Source: Geomonas sp. RF6 (GTDB lineage Bacteria; Desulfobacterota; Desulfuromonadia; Geobacterales; Geobacteraceae). Taken from it: 64,000 nucleotides of DNA. How positions within the stretch are numbered: position 1 is the stretch's first letter; every line of letters starts with the position of its first letter. Below are positions 26,532 through 35,404 of the stretch, in pieces. The notes below the pieces were generated by a model that saw only the letters and a list, made by a program, of their open reading frames with translations, was not told where the DNA came from and did not search any database. Location: contig NZ_CP087999.1 of NCBI RefSeq assembly GCF_021044625.1, positions 4,795,001-4,859,000 on the forward strand, written 5' to 3'. A program made the translations under genes and the position numbers.

Positions 26532-26784
26532 TGATTCCTCCTTTAGCTGTAGTGACTTCGTGGTCAAAACACTCGGGGATCGCCGTCATCAAAAACAGTG
26601 GTGCCTGCAGGAATCGCTAGGAGAATGAAGGAGGGATTTCGACAAGAAAGGATATGCCACGACATAAGGTTGTCAACACCATTGGAGAGGTAAAGAGGAG
26701 TGGCGTGGCGCCAGGGGTGGGCGGGTGAGAGGTGCCAACGTTAGTGCCATGGCCTGTTATGCCACAGAGGAGCGGTTGCCTGAT

Positions 26785-27804
26785 CTAAAAGTAACGATTC
26801 GGAGAAAAAGAAGGAACGGGGTAAAGCCTGGGTCGATCAGGGGATCCGGAGTCGAGGCCGTTTATAAAAAGGATGAACTCCTTCAGGGCACCCTTGTCTC
26901 CGATGTGCTTGCACACGGTCTCTACTATCTCGTCCGTATTTTCTTCAGGAAATGGAGGTGCGAACCTGAGACACTCCCGGCCATAGGCCCAGAAGAGATC
27001 ATCGAGGATATCGACGGGGATGGAGGAGTGCAGTGCCAACTCCTTAAAAGCCTTCAAGCCCGCCCTCCGCAACTCCGCTACGATCTCTTCCGAAAGGGGC
27101 CTCCTCTCCAGGATGTCGTCCTGGATCGTTCGGTCCGGTTCAACGAGGCCGCTTCTCAAGGCAAGGGTGAAGAGCACATGATCTATCGGGACGTTCAGCG
27201 CCGCGGGGTCGGCTACCGTTATCGCCCCCCGCCTACGCAGCAGCTTTACCAGCAGAAAGCTCTTTTTCTCCAGAGGGTCGGAAAAACCCTTCACTTCCCT
27301 CAACAGGTCCAGCACACCTCTGCCATCGGCTCGCCGGAGCCGGCCGCGCCCCTCCCTGAAGAGGTTGGCGAGGTCGCAACCATACCTGGCGCACAGAATT
27401 GTTGCCGCATCACGCAGAAGTTCCCCCCTCTCTTCGATCCCTGCAGGTATCTGCCCTCCGGGAGCGGTAAAAATATCCCTTACCGCTTCATCAGCCAGAT
27501 CCTTCATGCGTGCGGGGGTAAAGAGATCAGGATCAGACGAGGCCGCCTGCCGGGCCAGGTAGTACATAAGTTCCGACCCGTGGAATGATTCGCCCTCTAT
27601 GACAGCCTCATACCTTTCTGAACCGTGGGTGTTGTGGTCAATGCAGGTAAGGAAGAAGAGAAAGTGCATCTCGCGATACCGGTCACCCTTGAACGGCGTC
27701 CAGTCATCGAAAGTATCAGGGATATATTGCAGCCTTCGCAGAATCTGCGCCAGCAGGTGAGTACGTTCAACATTCACACAAAAACGGATACTCACCTCGA
27801 TCAC
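26785..27804 (-). CDS. unrecognised protein, weak resemblance to HhH DNA-glycosylase-like family
   Basis: About 339 residues from a GTG at 27804, which has GGAG five bases upstream; an ATG at 27882 would extend it by 26 residues but lacks a ribosome site. Visible segments are HFLFFLTCIDHNTHG, FHGSELMYYLARQA and DPLEKKSFLLVKLLRRRG...NVPIDHVLFTLALRSGLV. The last stretch recalls helical DNA-glycosylase-like proteins labelled 'iron-sulfur cluster loop' in databases, but I cannot see a complete Cys4 motif and do not assign a function. It is monocistronic. Confidence 0.6.
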   Translation of the reverse strand: MIEVSIRFCVNVERTHLLAQILRRLQYIPDTFDDWTPFKGDRYREMHFLFFLTCIDHNTHGSERYEAVIEGESFHGSELMYYLARQAASSDPDLFTPARMKDLADEAVRDIFTAPGGQIPAGIEERGELLRDAATILCARYGCDLANLFREGRGRLRRADGRGVLDLLREVKGFSDPLEKKSFLLVKLLRRRGAITVADPAALNVPIDHVLFTLALRSGLVEPDRTIQDDILERRPLSEEIVAELRRAGLKAFKELALHSSIPVDILDDLFWAYGRECLRFAPPFPEENTDEIVETVCKHIGDKGALKEFILFINGLDSGSPDRPRLYPVPSFSPNRYF

Positions 27805-28121
27805 CTCAACTCCAGCGCGGCTGCTGCACAAAGTACCTCTCGTAGAGGAAGGTAACACAGGAGGCGCCCTCTTGTCGCCCATGTCGATCTATGCAATGAA
27901 TGGAGCTGATGCGCTTTCACCACCCCCTGCCCCCCCACCCGGTCCAGGTGAAGCCACCTCGTGTTGCTCCATTGTCACCTCCTGTCAGAGGTGTGCCTGC
28001 TGTGAAACGTTGTGGAGGTGAAACCGGATCGGTGTAAAACATGTAAGATCTCTTTACAGTCTCCCTTTTGGGCTCGACCTACTCTTCCGCCCTTCCCCAA
28101 TGACGTTCCTGGCTGCCGGTC

Positions 28122-29420
28122 TCACAGGCAAGTAGACCTGCCGCTGCCGGGCTGGCCTATGCCGATCTGCATCACGTCCTCCCCGATGATCAACTCTCCG
28201 GAGAAGTTCCGTTTCGCTCTAACCAGATGCCCCACCGGAGCATTGCCGGGTACGATGTGGTTGAGGACGAGAGTTTTCACCCCGCACTCCTCGGCTACTC
28301 CGCCTACCTCGCCAATTTTGGTGTGCACCGAGCTCAGGTGCTCGATGAGCGCGGCGGGAACGCCCACTGCGGCCTGATGTTCGATCCATTCCTCATCGAT
28401 TACCTCATGAACGAGAAGATCAGCGCCCAAGGCCAGCCTCTGCAAATTTCCGCAGGTATTGGCGCCGGTGTCGCCAGATATGACGACGGAACCGTCCGGT
28501 GTGTCGAACCGGTAGGCGAGGGCTGGGAAGACCTGGTGATGGTCGACGAGCGTGGCGCTGACAGTAACGCCGTTGTCGGGGTTTCGGTACACGATGAAAG
28601 GCTCCAGGGACGGGCAGGGAGTCGTGTTGGGATCGATGAAGTAAGGGGCACATTCCGCAGCGCTGGCCGCAACGGCGTGCCGGGGCAACGGGATGGCGAT
28701 ATCGCTCCCCTGGAGCCAGCCGATTTCACGGAGATCGACAAGGGTTGTGAAATCGACCCAGCCGTCATCCAGGGTAAAGTCGTTAATCGTCTGGGCAAAA
28801 GCCTGCCAGAGAAGATGCGTCATCTCCTTTGTCCCCGGGGTTCTGGACCCAGCGGGGGTCTCGATGATCGTCCCATGATAGCCGGTCTTGTTTTCCTCCA
28901 GTTGTCCACGGTCCCCGGGGCCAAATACCTTGAGCGGCTGCGATTGGCCGAGGCCGGCGTTTTGCCCGACCAGCAAAAGGGTTGGGTAATCCAGAATGTG
29001 GTCCATGTGAAGATGAGTAAAGAAGAGCGCGTCCACATTCTGCAGGAACCGGGACTGCGATTCCTCGATCTTCCCCCCGGGGGTGTTGACGAAGGTACTG
29101 GCATTGAATGCTTCTGCCATTCGCTGCGTCGCGCCGTGGCCCAGGTCGATGAGATAGATAGTCTCTCCCACGACCAGCGCAGTCGAGGCACTCACCCGGT
29201 TCGATCGCGGATACCACACCGGCCCCCCCGCCGTGCCAAGGAGGACAAGCCTCGTGCGGAAATTTCCCGCGCCGGAGTCGCGAAGTATGCAGGGCGATGC
29301 TCCTGCCTTCGGGGACCCTCCAATTCCAGGGAAGAGTGGCGCTGCGATCAGAGAAGAGCCGACCCCCTTGAGAAACGTGCGACGTGACATGGCGTATCTG
29401 AGAGCTTCGCGGACACCCAT
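28122..29420 (-). CDS. Tat-exported metallo-beta-lactamase-fold hydrolase
   Basis: A 432-residue protein. The N-terminus MSRRTFLKGVGSSLIAAPLF is a twin-arginine signal, with the start at 29420 supported by GGAGG. The mature part has the MBL fold: RLVLLGTAGG, TALVVGETIYLIDLGHGA, the metal motif THLHMDH (135-141), VVISGDTGAN, and a late EHLSSVHT with VLNHIVPG. The RNase Z/arylsulfatase-like arrangement suggests a periplasmic binuclear-zinc hydrolase of unknown substrate. The 36-bp gap to the phospholipase-B-like gene upstream makes a two-gene operon likely. Confidence 0.9.
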   Translation of the reverse strand: MGVREALRYAMSRRTFLKGVGSSLIAAPLFPGIGGSPKAGASPCILRDSGAGNFRTRLVLLGTAGGPVWYPRSNRVSASTALVVGETIYLIDLGHGATQRMAEAFNASTFVNTPGGKIEESQSRFLQNVDALFFTHLHMDHILDYPTLLLVGQNAGLGQSQPLKVFGPGDRGQLEENKTGYHGTIIETPAGSRTPGTKEMTHLLWQAFAQTINDFTLDDGWVDFTTLVDLREIGWLQGSDIAIPLPRHAVAASAAECAPYFIDPNTTPCPSLEPFIVYRNPDNGVTVSATLVDHHQVFPALAYRFDTPDGSVVISGDTGANTCGNLQRLALGADLLVHEVIDEEWIEHQAAVGVPAALIEHLSSVHTKIGEVGGVAEECGVKTLVLNHIVPGNAPVGHLVRAKRNFSGELIIGEDVMQIGIGQPGSGRSTCL

Positions 29421-29456
29421 AGAAACCTCCGAACCTGTCGTGGATGCTGGATCACG

Positions 29457-31139
29457 TTACCTCAGGTACAGGGGCATCAGCGTGAACTTGCCATCCACCC
29501 TGTCCGGCACGTCGCGCAGCGGCTGCCACGACCACAGCGATTCACTCCAGATGAACGGCTTTCCTTTCACATGCGGCGTCCCGTACAGCATCCAGAAGCC
29601 GGTAGTTGCGGATGAAGGGTCAAGCTCGCCCGACAGCTTCATGAAGGAACCGACCATGGTCGTGGATGCAGCCTTGCTGTCGACGGAGCCGTCCGGGACC
29701 TGCTTTGGAGATGGCGTCACGCCATACCCGAGGTCCCACCGACCGAAGATGGAAAGGGGGTTTGCAGGGTCCGTATAGGTAATGACGTTCTTCGCGATCT
29801 GCAGGTTCGAGACCTTGGGGAGGAGTTTCGCAAACTGTACACGCCGTTCAGGGCGGTTGTCGTCTGACTGGAGATCGGTTCGCACCTGCAGCGACGCGGG
29901 ATAGTTGATTCCCATGAGGTACTCTGCGGTGACCATCTCTGCATCAAAGTCGGTGGAGCAGGCGCCGCCGTCCATTGACTTGCTCGTCACCGTATAGGGG
30001 CCGCCAGTGGAGCGGTAAAAGATGAAGCAGCGGTAGGACATCTCAACCAGGCCGGTCTCCTTGGTGGTGGCGTCCGCCACCATATAGCCGTTCAGGTAGC
30101 TGCCGCTGTTGTCTATAGAGATGGCGTCAAAGAACTCGGTAACAGAAGACGAGAACTGCTCGGCGAGGGCTCCCCGCCACAGTGTCCAGATGCCGAGCGG
30201 CTTCACCTCGCTGTACGACATCCGGTGCGTCGTCTCGTTGAAAATGAGACCCTTGTTGTTGTATCCAAAGTCCGTGGTAGAAGCTATCAGGCCGGGGGTC
30301 GCTGCATTGAAGGTGATCATGTCGTTGTTAACCACCATGGTCTGGACCATGGTCTGGGAAAGAAAGCCCATCCATGAATTGTGCGTCAGGATAACCTCGC
30401 TCCCGACGCGCTTCAGGAAGGCCGAACAGTGGTCAGGAAAACCTCCGGGGCGCGTTCCCCCCGGAGGCAGATCCAGAAAAGAGATCACATCCATCAGGTC
30501 GCAGAAGGCGTTGACGAAGTAGAGATCCATGAAGGTGAGCCGCGCGGTCTCGTACCCAAGGACACGCTCGGACGGCTCGAAGTAGTTGCCATCGGGGAGC
30601 CAGGCCCCTGAAAAATCAAGGTCGGCCGGCTGGTCGAGCACGACCCCGTGATAGATACCGAGCATGCGGAACAGGAGCCGTTTCAGGCGGTATGTAGTTT
30701 CCGTAGGTGTGGAGGGATTTTCCAGATACTTCACAAACGCGGCATAGTTGGCATTGAGCAACACCGCCGCCTTCCCAAGCTCGAGGGGCGTCGGTCCCAG
30801 CTGAGCCGGAAAAGTATGGTCGGGATTGGTCAGGTAGGCGTTGTCCCAGGCGTTGTCGCGGGCTGACACAATTGTCTTTCCCTGGAGCTTCCCTTGGACA
30901 AATCCAGCCCTGTACTCCGCCTTGAGGTCGTTGCCATCCCGCGACACGACGGTGAGATTGACAATGTTGTTGATGGTCTGGATCAGGCCGGAGGCGCTAT
31001 CATCCAGCGTGTACATCGTCTGCTGCGGTGCTCTCCCGGGCGAGAGGTACGACTTGCCCGGGGTCCATTCCTGAGCGTTTGCCGCTGTGTGCGCGAAGAT
31101 AAGTACTAAGGACGCGATTATCCACTGTCTGAGTTTCAT
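29457..31139 (-). CDS. phospholipase B-like Ntn-hydrolase family protein
   Basis: A 560-residue secreted protein. The signal peptide MKLRQWIIASLVLIFAHTAANA is followed by the mature sequence QEWTPG. The block PGGFPDHCSAFLKR with Cys238, followed by VILTHNSWMGF (His253, Asn254, Trp256), resembles the autoprocessing nucleophile region of PLBD/phospholipase-B-like proteins, which are Ntn hydrolases. IDNSGSYLNGYMV fits the family too. Eukaryotic members are lysosomal lipases or amidases; bacterial ones are poorly known. The start at 31139 follows AAAGGAG. It is probably co-transcribed with the exported MBL hydrolase downstream. Confidence 0.75.
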   Translation of the reverse strand: MKLRQWIIASLVLIFAHTAANAQEWTPGKSYLSPGRAPQQTMYTLDDSASGLIQTINNIVNLTVVSRDGNDLKAEYRAGFVQGKLQGKTIVSARDNAWDNAYLTNPDHTFPAQLGPTPLELGKAAVLLNANYAAFVKYLENPSTPTETTYRLKRLLFRMLGIYHGVVLDQPADLDFSGAWLPDGNYFEPSERVLGYETARLTFMDLYFVNAFCDLMDVISFLDLPPGGTRPGGFPDHCSAFLKRVGSEVILTHNSWMGFLSQTMVQTMVVNNDMITFNAATPGLIASTTDFGYNNKGLIFNETTHRMSYSEVKPLGIWTLWRGALAEQFSSSVTEFFDAISIDNSGSYLNGYMVADATTKETGLVEMSYRCFIFYRSTGGPYTVTSKSMDGGACSTDFDAEMVTAEYLMGINYPASLQVRTDLQSDDNRPERRVQFAKLLPKVSNLQIAKNVITYTDPANPLSIFGRWDLGYGVTPSPKQVPDGSVDSKAASTTMVGSFMKLSGELDPSSATTGFWMLYGTPHVKGKPFIWSESLWSWQPLRDVPDRVDGKFTLMPLYLR

Positions 31140-31326
31140 GTTGTTTCTCCTTTCCGATGAGTCCTCACCCTCGAGCCCGACCACCAGCGCGGGAATCCCG
31201 ATTTCGGCAGTCCGAAGACGCTATACTGCCCCTTTCTGCTGGCGTGTGAACCACTTATGCAGGTACTCAAGCAATCCCCCTGCCATGCCCGCTTCACAGA
31301 AAGCACGCGCTTCTACACCGTTATGA

Positions 31327-31370
31327 GTGTAAAACGAGCCCGTCACGCTTTTACACATATGGGTGTAAAG
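31327..31370. promoter_or_regulatory. possible operator: inverted GTGTAAAA motifs
   Basis: GTGTAAAA at 31327-31334, its inverse TTTTACAC at 31349-31356, and a third GTGTAAAG at 31363-31370. They lie about 190 bp upstream of the phospholipase-B-like start, in a gene-free stretch. An operator is a guess from symmetry alone. Confidence 0.3.
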
Positions 31371-31445
31371 GACGAGAAGATCCGGTAGCAGCTATCGTGG
31401 TTTGTCAGGAGTCTGAGTCAAAGGGATTTCAGCTGGAGGGGCATG

Positions 31446-31760
31446 AACATTTTTCAAAGGGCCTTGGACATTTTTCGAGGTGCCACAAACATTTTTGGAG
31501 GTGCCGCGAACATTTTTGGAGGTGCCGCGAACATTTTTGGAGGTGCCGCGAACATTTCTGGAGGTGCCGCAAACATTTTTGGAGGTGCCGCGAACATTTT
31601 TGGAGGTGCCGCGAACATTTCTGGAGGTGCCACGAACATTTTTGGAGGTGCCGCAAACATTTTTGGAGGTGCCACGAACATTTTTGGAGGTGCCGCGAAC
31701 ATTTTTGGAGGTGCCGCGAACATTTTTGGAGGTGCCGCGAACATTTCTGGAGGTGCCACG
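31446..31760. repeat. 21-bp tandem repeat (about 15 units)
   Basis: Fifteen 21-bp units, the first two diverged and thirteen close to AACATTTTTGGAGGTGCCGCG. Variants are T/C in ATTTTT/ATTTCT and GCG/GCA/ACG at the end. The unit is a multiple of three without stop codons, so all six frames stay open. On the plus strand an ORF from 31443 to 31889 encodes (NIFGGAA)n behind a GGAGG, and on the minus strand (APPKMFA)n. Each unit contains GGAGGTG, a Shine-Dalgarno-like string. No evidence shows that any frame is translated. Confidence 0.9.
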
Positions 31761-31938
31761 TCTCCATGTCCTCTCCCGCAACGGCTCAACCGCTCAGATG
31801 AGGCTTCCCGGAGATGCAGTATAAAGAAGAAAGCCCCGGCAACGACGGGACCGCTCGTGAGGTCTCCATGTTGCAGGGGCATACTGTAAGTCTTTGCGAT
31901 GCAGCGACGGGTAAAGCGTGGTGTGATGAAATGATTGA

Positions 31939-32580
31939 TTACGTAACCATGATAGTCACCGTAAGAGACCACGGTCCCAAGGAGTTGTCTCTTCCGATCA
32001 TCCTGCAGCGGAACGAGTAGTCCTTGCCGGACTGGAACCCGTCCATATCCATCTTCGTGCAGTCCCCGAAGCTGGCCTTGTGGTACCACCCCTCCTCCAC
32101 CCGCGGATCGCCTTCCGTAACCTGTACATCGTAGGTGTAGCGACGCCGCTCGCGGGAGCAGCTCGCTCTCACGCCACCTCGCTGGTCCACATTGACCACC
32201 ACCAGGTCGGGAGCGTAAAGCTGCCGCGGAGGGTATGTCGAAGTGCTCTTGCGAGCTTTGGTGAGAGCACCCATCTGCTCCAGCAGCGAGCTGTTGTCTT
32301 GTTCCGTGGAGCAGGCATAGTTGACGATTTTCTGCCAGGTTCTTCCGGCCTCCTCGCCTGCTGTGATGCGCGCGGCGATGGCGCGCCGGTCGCAGTTTAT
32401 CGCGGCCTCGTAAGCACTCTGGTACGAGTTGATCCTCTCCTTGAACACCGCAGGAGTGGCAACCGTCACAGGCCAGTTCGCCAGGAACGTCTCCGACTCC
32501 ATCAGAGCCTTGTACGCGATGGACAGCCTCGCCAGGCGGTCGACATCCTTCCCATAAAAGGGTACAGCTGGAGCAGCCAT
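31939..32580 (-). CDS. protein with C-terminal fibronectin type III-like domain
   Basis: 213 residues from MAAPAVPFYGKDVDRLARLS at 32580, behind AAAGGAGGAGAC. The N-terminal two-thirds is helical (residues about 10-120). The C-terminus, YTYDVQVTEGDP...GWYHKASFGDCTKMDMDGFQSGKDYSFRCRMIGRDNSLGPWS, has the strand pattern and final GPWS of an FN3 module. There is no signal peptide. The combination suggests a structural or surface-recognition protein. Function unknown. Confidence 0.7.
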   Translation of the reverse strand: MAAPAVPFYGKDVDRLARLSIAYKALMESETFLANWPVTVATPAVFKERINSYQSAYEAAINCDRRAIAARITAGEEAGRTWQKIVNYACSTEQDNSSLLEQMGALTKARKSTSTYPPRQLYAPDLVVVNVDQRGGVRASCSRERRRYTYDVQVTEGDPRVEEGWYHKASFGDCTKMDMDGFQSGKDYSFRCRMIGRDNSLGPWSLTVTIMVT

Positions 32581-32765
32581 GTCTCCTCCTTTTGCCGGTT
32601 GATGGTACTGCAGCGTGCTATCTATGCCACTAATCGGGTCGCGGGCAGAAAACATTAGATTTTATTAGTATCGAACGAATTTTGGGGGCAATCCCAAGTC
32701 CCTTCGGAAAATTCTGTGAAACCGGCATCTGTCGCCCTCCAGCGAGGATGCCAGACTATTTCGTT

Positions 32766-32986
32766 CCACCCTTTGCGAAGGGTCATCCGGGAATTCCGCG
32801 AACTCAGCGTAGCCGACCCGCTTTCGTCGACGGGAGGGGACGCTAGTGGCGCCGCGCTGGAGCACAGGCTTCCCAGCCTGTAGCCGCGGCGCGAGCCGCG
32901 CGGTCTGTGGCGGCTGCGCCGCCATCGCAGGCAAGATGCCTACGCTCCAGCGCTGAGGAACCCGGATTCTTCTTTGCGAAGGGGGG
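32766..32986. repeat. dispersed structured repeat, family B, copy 3 (inverted)
   Basis: About 220 bp, the reverse complement of the 9918-10185 type: GCTGGAGCACAGGCTTCCCAGCCTGT, CGGCTGCGCCGCCATCGCAGGCAAGATGCC, then CTCCAGC, ending near GAACCCGGATTCTTCTTTGCG. It fills most of the gap between the FN3-like gene and the serine hydrolase. Confidence 0.8.
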
Positions 32987-33166
32987 AGACGCGACGCCTC
33001 CTGCGGCGCTCCCTTAAAACCGATAGGTCCTGAGCATGTAGGCCTAAAGGCAGGGGACGTTCGGGGTACACTTCAATTGTGTGATTTGGAAGGCTGTTGA
33101 CGGACAGCATGGCGACGAATTCTTCAAATTGTGGGTGACGAAACTCCCACTGGCAAAGGAGCTTAT

Positions 33167-35257
33167 ATGAATTCTCCAAACGATCCAGTCTTCAATCGAC
33201 GAGCACACGCCCTCTCCGGTCGCGGCTGCAATGACTGCGACAGGTCGCTTCCCTATGAGGCCACCATCGCTGATGCCCGCGCCGAGATCCTGAAAGAAGT
33301 TGGCGAAGGCAACACCAGGACATCCGCGGTCACGGTTGCGCTGGCAGATGACCAGCACATTCTTTGGTCTGAGGCTTTTGGCTCCATCGACCGGAGCCTG
33401 AGCATTGCGCCCACCACCGAGACCCTCTTCTGCATCGCGTCGTGCAGCAAGGTTATCGCGGCAGTCGCAGTGATGATACTGGTCGACCGTGGAGTGATCG
33501 AGCTCGATGCCCCTGTGGTGCGCTACCTCCCCGACTTCCGCATGGCCGACGGTGAATCGTATCGTGACATCACAGTACGCATGCTCCTCAACCACTCGTC
33601 CGGCCTTCATGGCACCCATTTCCGCAACATCCTTACCATTGTCCCCGTCTTTGGCTACGCCGCCCACTTTCAGGACGCGCTGGCTGCCGAACGCCTCAAG
33701 CACCCGCCAGGCGAGATGGCGGTGTACTGTAGCGACGGCTTCACCCTGATCGAGTTGGTGGTCGCCGCGGTAACCGGCCAAGCTTATACACAATTCGTCC
33801 AGAAGGAAATTCTGGAGCCCCTGGGCATGAATCACAGCCGCTTCACCTTGGAAGAATTTGAATCCGGCAGCTTTGCCCCCGGGTTGGATGCCGAGGGTCG
33901 GCCAGAGCCGCAGGAATACGTCAATACCTATGCCAGCGGCCTCTTTTCGACCGCCAGCGACATGGGGCGGCTGGCAATGATGTTCCTCAACGGCGGCCGC
34001 CTGGGGGACACGCGCATCCTCTCTGTCGAGGCGATAGCCGAGATGGGACGGGACCAGACTCTCAACCTGCCGTTGAACCCGATCACGGACCACCCAGTTC
34101 ATTTCGGCCTTGGCTGGGACGGCGTTCGCCAAGGTGGACTGGACGCTGTCGGGGTGACGGCCTGGTACAAGGCGGGCGACGCCGATCATTATCACAGCTT
34201 CTTCATCGTAGCACCCGGCGAGCGCCTTGCAGTTGCCGTCCTTCTTACAAACGACGTGGGAATAGGGAGCGTTGCCGGTCTCCTCGCCGAGCGCATCCTG
34301 CTCAATGCCTTGGCCGAGCGTGGGAGCATCGCGAAATTTCCGTCGCCGCCGGAAGCTGCCGCCCCCCCCGCCGTCCCGTCCACAGCCGAAGATCTGGACG
34401 CCATCGCAGGCATCTATGTCAGCAGTTACGGCCCGCGCCGGCTGGATCCCATGCCCGACGGCACCCTTACCTTGTCAAATTTTGTTAGCGGAGAGTGGCA
34501 ACCGTCCATCGAGGGGTTCAGGCTGCGCCAGGATGGTTGCTTCGTCCCGGATGATCATCCCGAGATAGCGTACCGCCTGGTCGTCGCCGCAGGCAGGCGT
34601 TACCTGGCCGCGCGCAGGCCCGGTGGGCTCGGGCATTACGACATGGAATTCCCCGACAGCCACGATCTGCCCCCGCAGCCCCTGTCGGCCAGGTGGCAGT
34701 CGCGGGTCGGTCGCCGCTGGCTGGTGGTTGATGACCCTTTCTCCGCCTTCCTCGCACTGAGGCGCCAGTCGCCCCTATTCAGCCTGGTGCAGGTCGAGGG
34801 TCTGGATGGGTATCTGGCAGCATCGCTCACGTCAGCGGGTTTTGACCTGGTACAGGTCGTGGATCCCGTGGAGAGCGACGATCGTGCCCGCATGTGTCTC
34901 AAGATTCCCATCGACAATGGGTGGGGGCTCAACGATCTGGTGATCGAAGTCCGGGACGGCGAGGAATGGGTGAGATGGGGGAGTATCCGATATCGCCCAG
35001 TGGCGACAGTGCCTGCTCTGGAACGGACCGGAGGCACGGTGACTGTTGGCCATGAGGGGCTGGGGGAGTGGCGCCGGTTGCCGGCAGCCTCGTCCATCAC
35101 GTATGAGGGCGCAACTGTGTGGTATCTGTACAATAGCGCCTTTGCGCTCATGAAGTGGGGGCTGGGGAAGGGAGCCGTCGGCAAGGTCGACGCCGGCACT
35201 TATCTGCTGCTACATGGCGCACCGGACACGACTATCACGTTGACGGTCGAGCCGTAA
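33167..35257 (+). CDS. serine hydrolase of the beta-lactamase / penicillin-binding fold with long C-terminal extension
   Basis: 696 residues from MNSPNDPVFNRRAHALSG at 33167, behind AAGGAG; a frame from 33131 adds 12 residues without a site. Residues about 35-390 show the class C/LACTB fold: Ser-x-x-Lys as SCSK (92-95), LLNHSSGLHG, the Tyr motif AVYCSDGF, and HFGLGWDGV near the KTG position. The remaining 300 residues, after a Pro/Ala linker, look like a lipocalin/DUF-type beta domain as in bacterial esterases. No signal peptide is evident. Likely an esterase or peptidase rather than an antibiotic-hydrolysing enzyme. Confidence 0.85.
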   Translation: MNSPNDPVFNRRAHALSGRGCNDCDRSLPYEATIADARAEILKEVGEGNTRTSAVTVALADDQHILWSEAFGSIDRSLSIAPTTETLFCIASCSKVIAAVAVMILVDRGVIELDAPVVRYLPDFRMADGESYRDITVRMLLNHSSGLHGTHFRNILTIVPVFGYAAHFQDALAAERLKHPPGEMAVYCSDGFTLIELVVAAVTGQAYTQFVQKEILEPLGMNHSRFTLEEFESGSFAPGLDAEGRPEPQEYVNTYASGLFSTASDMGRLAMMFLNGGRLGDTRILSVEAIAEMGRDQTLNLPLNPITDHPVHFGLGWDGVRQGGLDAVGVTAWYKAGDADHYHSFFIVAPGERLAVAVLLTNDVGIGSVAGLLAERILLNALAERGSIAKFPSPPEAAAPPAVPSTAEDLDAIAGIYVSSYGPRRLDPMPDGTLTLSNFVSGEWQPSIEGFRLRQDGCFVPDDHPEIAYRLVVAAGRRYLAARRPGGLGHYDMEFPDSHDLPPQPLSARWQSRVGRRWLVVDDPFSAFLALRRQSPLFSLVQVEGLDGYLAASLTSAGFDLVQVVDPVESDDRARMCLKIPIDNGWGLNDLVIEVRDGEEWVRWGSIRYRPVATVPALERTGGTVTVGHEGLGEWRRLPAASSITYEGATVWYLYNSAFALMKWGLGKGAVGKVDAGTYLLLHGAPDTTITLTVEP

Positions 35258-35404
35258 ACCAGTACACGCTGGAAAGCGCGCGCGTCCTCAATTACACAAA
35301 GACTTCTAATCACATCCACCTACTGGTCATCTACAGCCGGCACGCACCCATGGTCCGACCTAGCACGCAACCCTGGCACGCAACCTCTTGAGCTGCGATG
35401 GCTC

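Noticed and set aside
31446-31760. CRISPR array
   Set aside because: The units are contiguous without unique spacers, so it is a tandem repeat, not CRISPR. No cas gene is present.
31443-31889. Plus-strand ORF encoding (NIFGGAA)n as a protein gene
   Set aside because: All six frames are open because of the 21-bp unit; translation is not supported beyond a GGAGG that is part of the repeat itself. Kept as a repeat.
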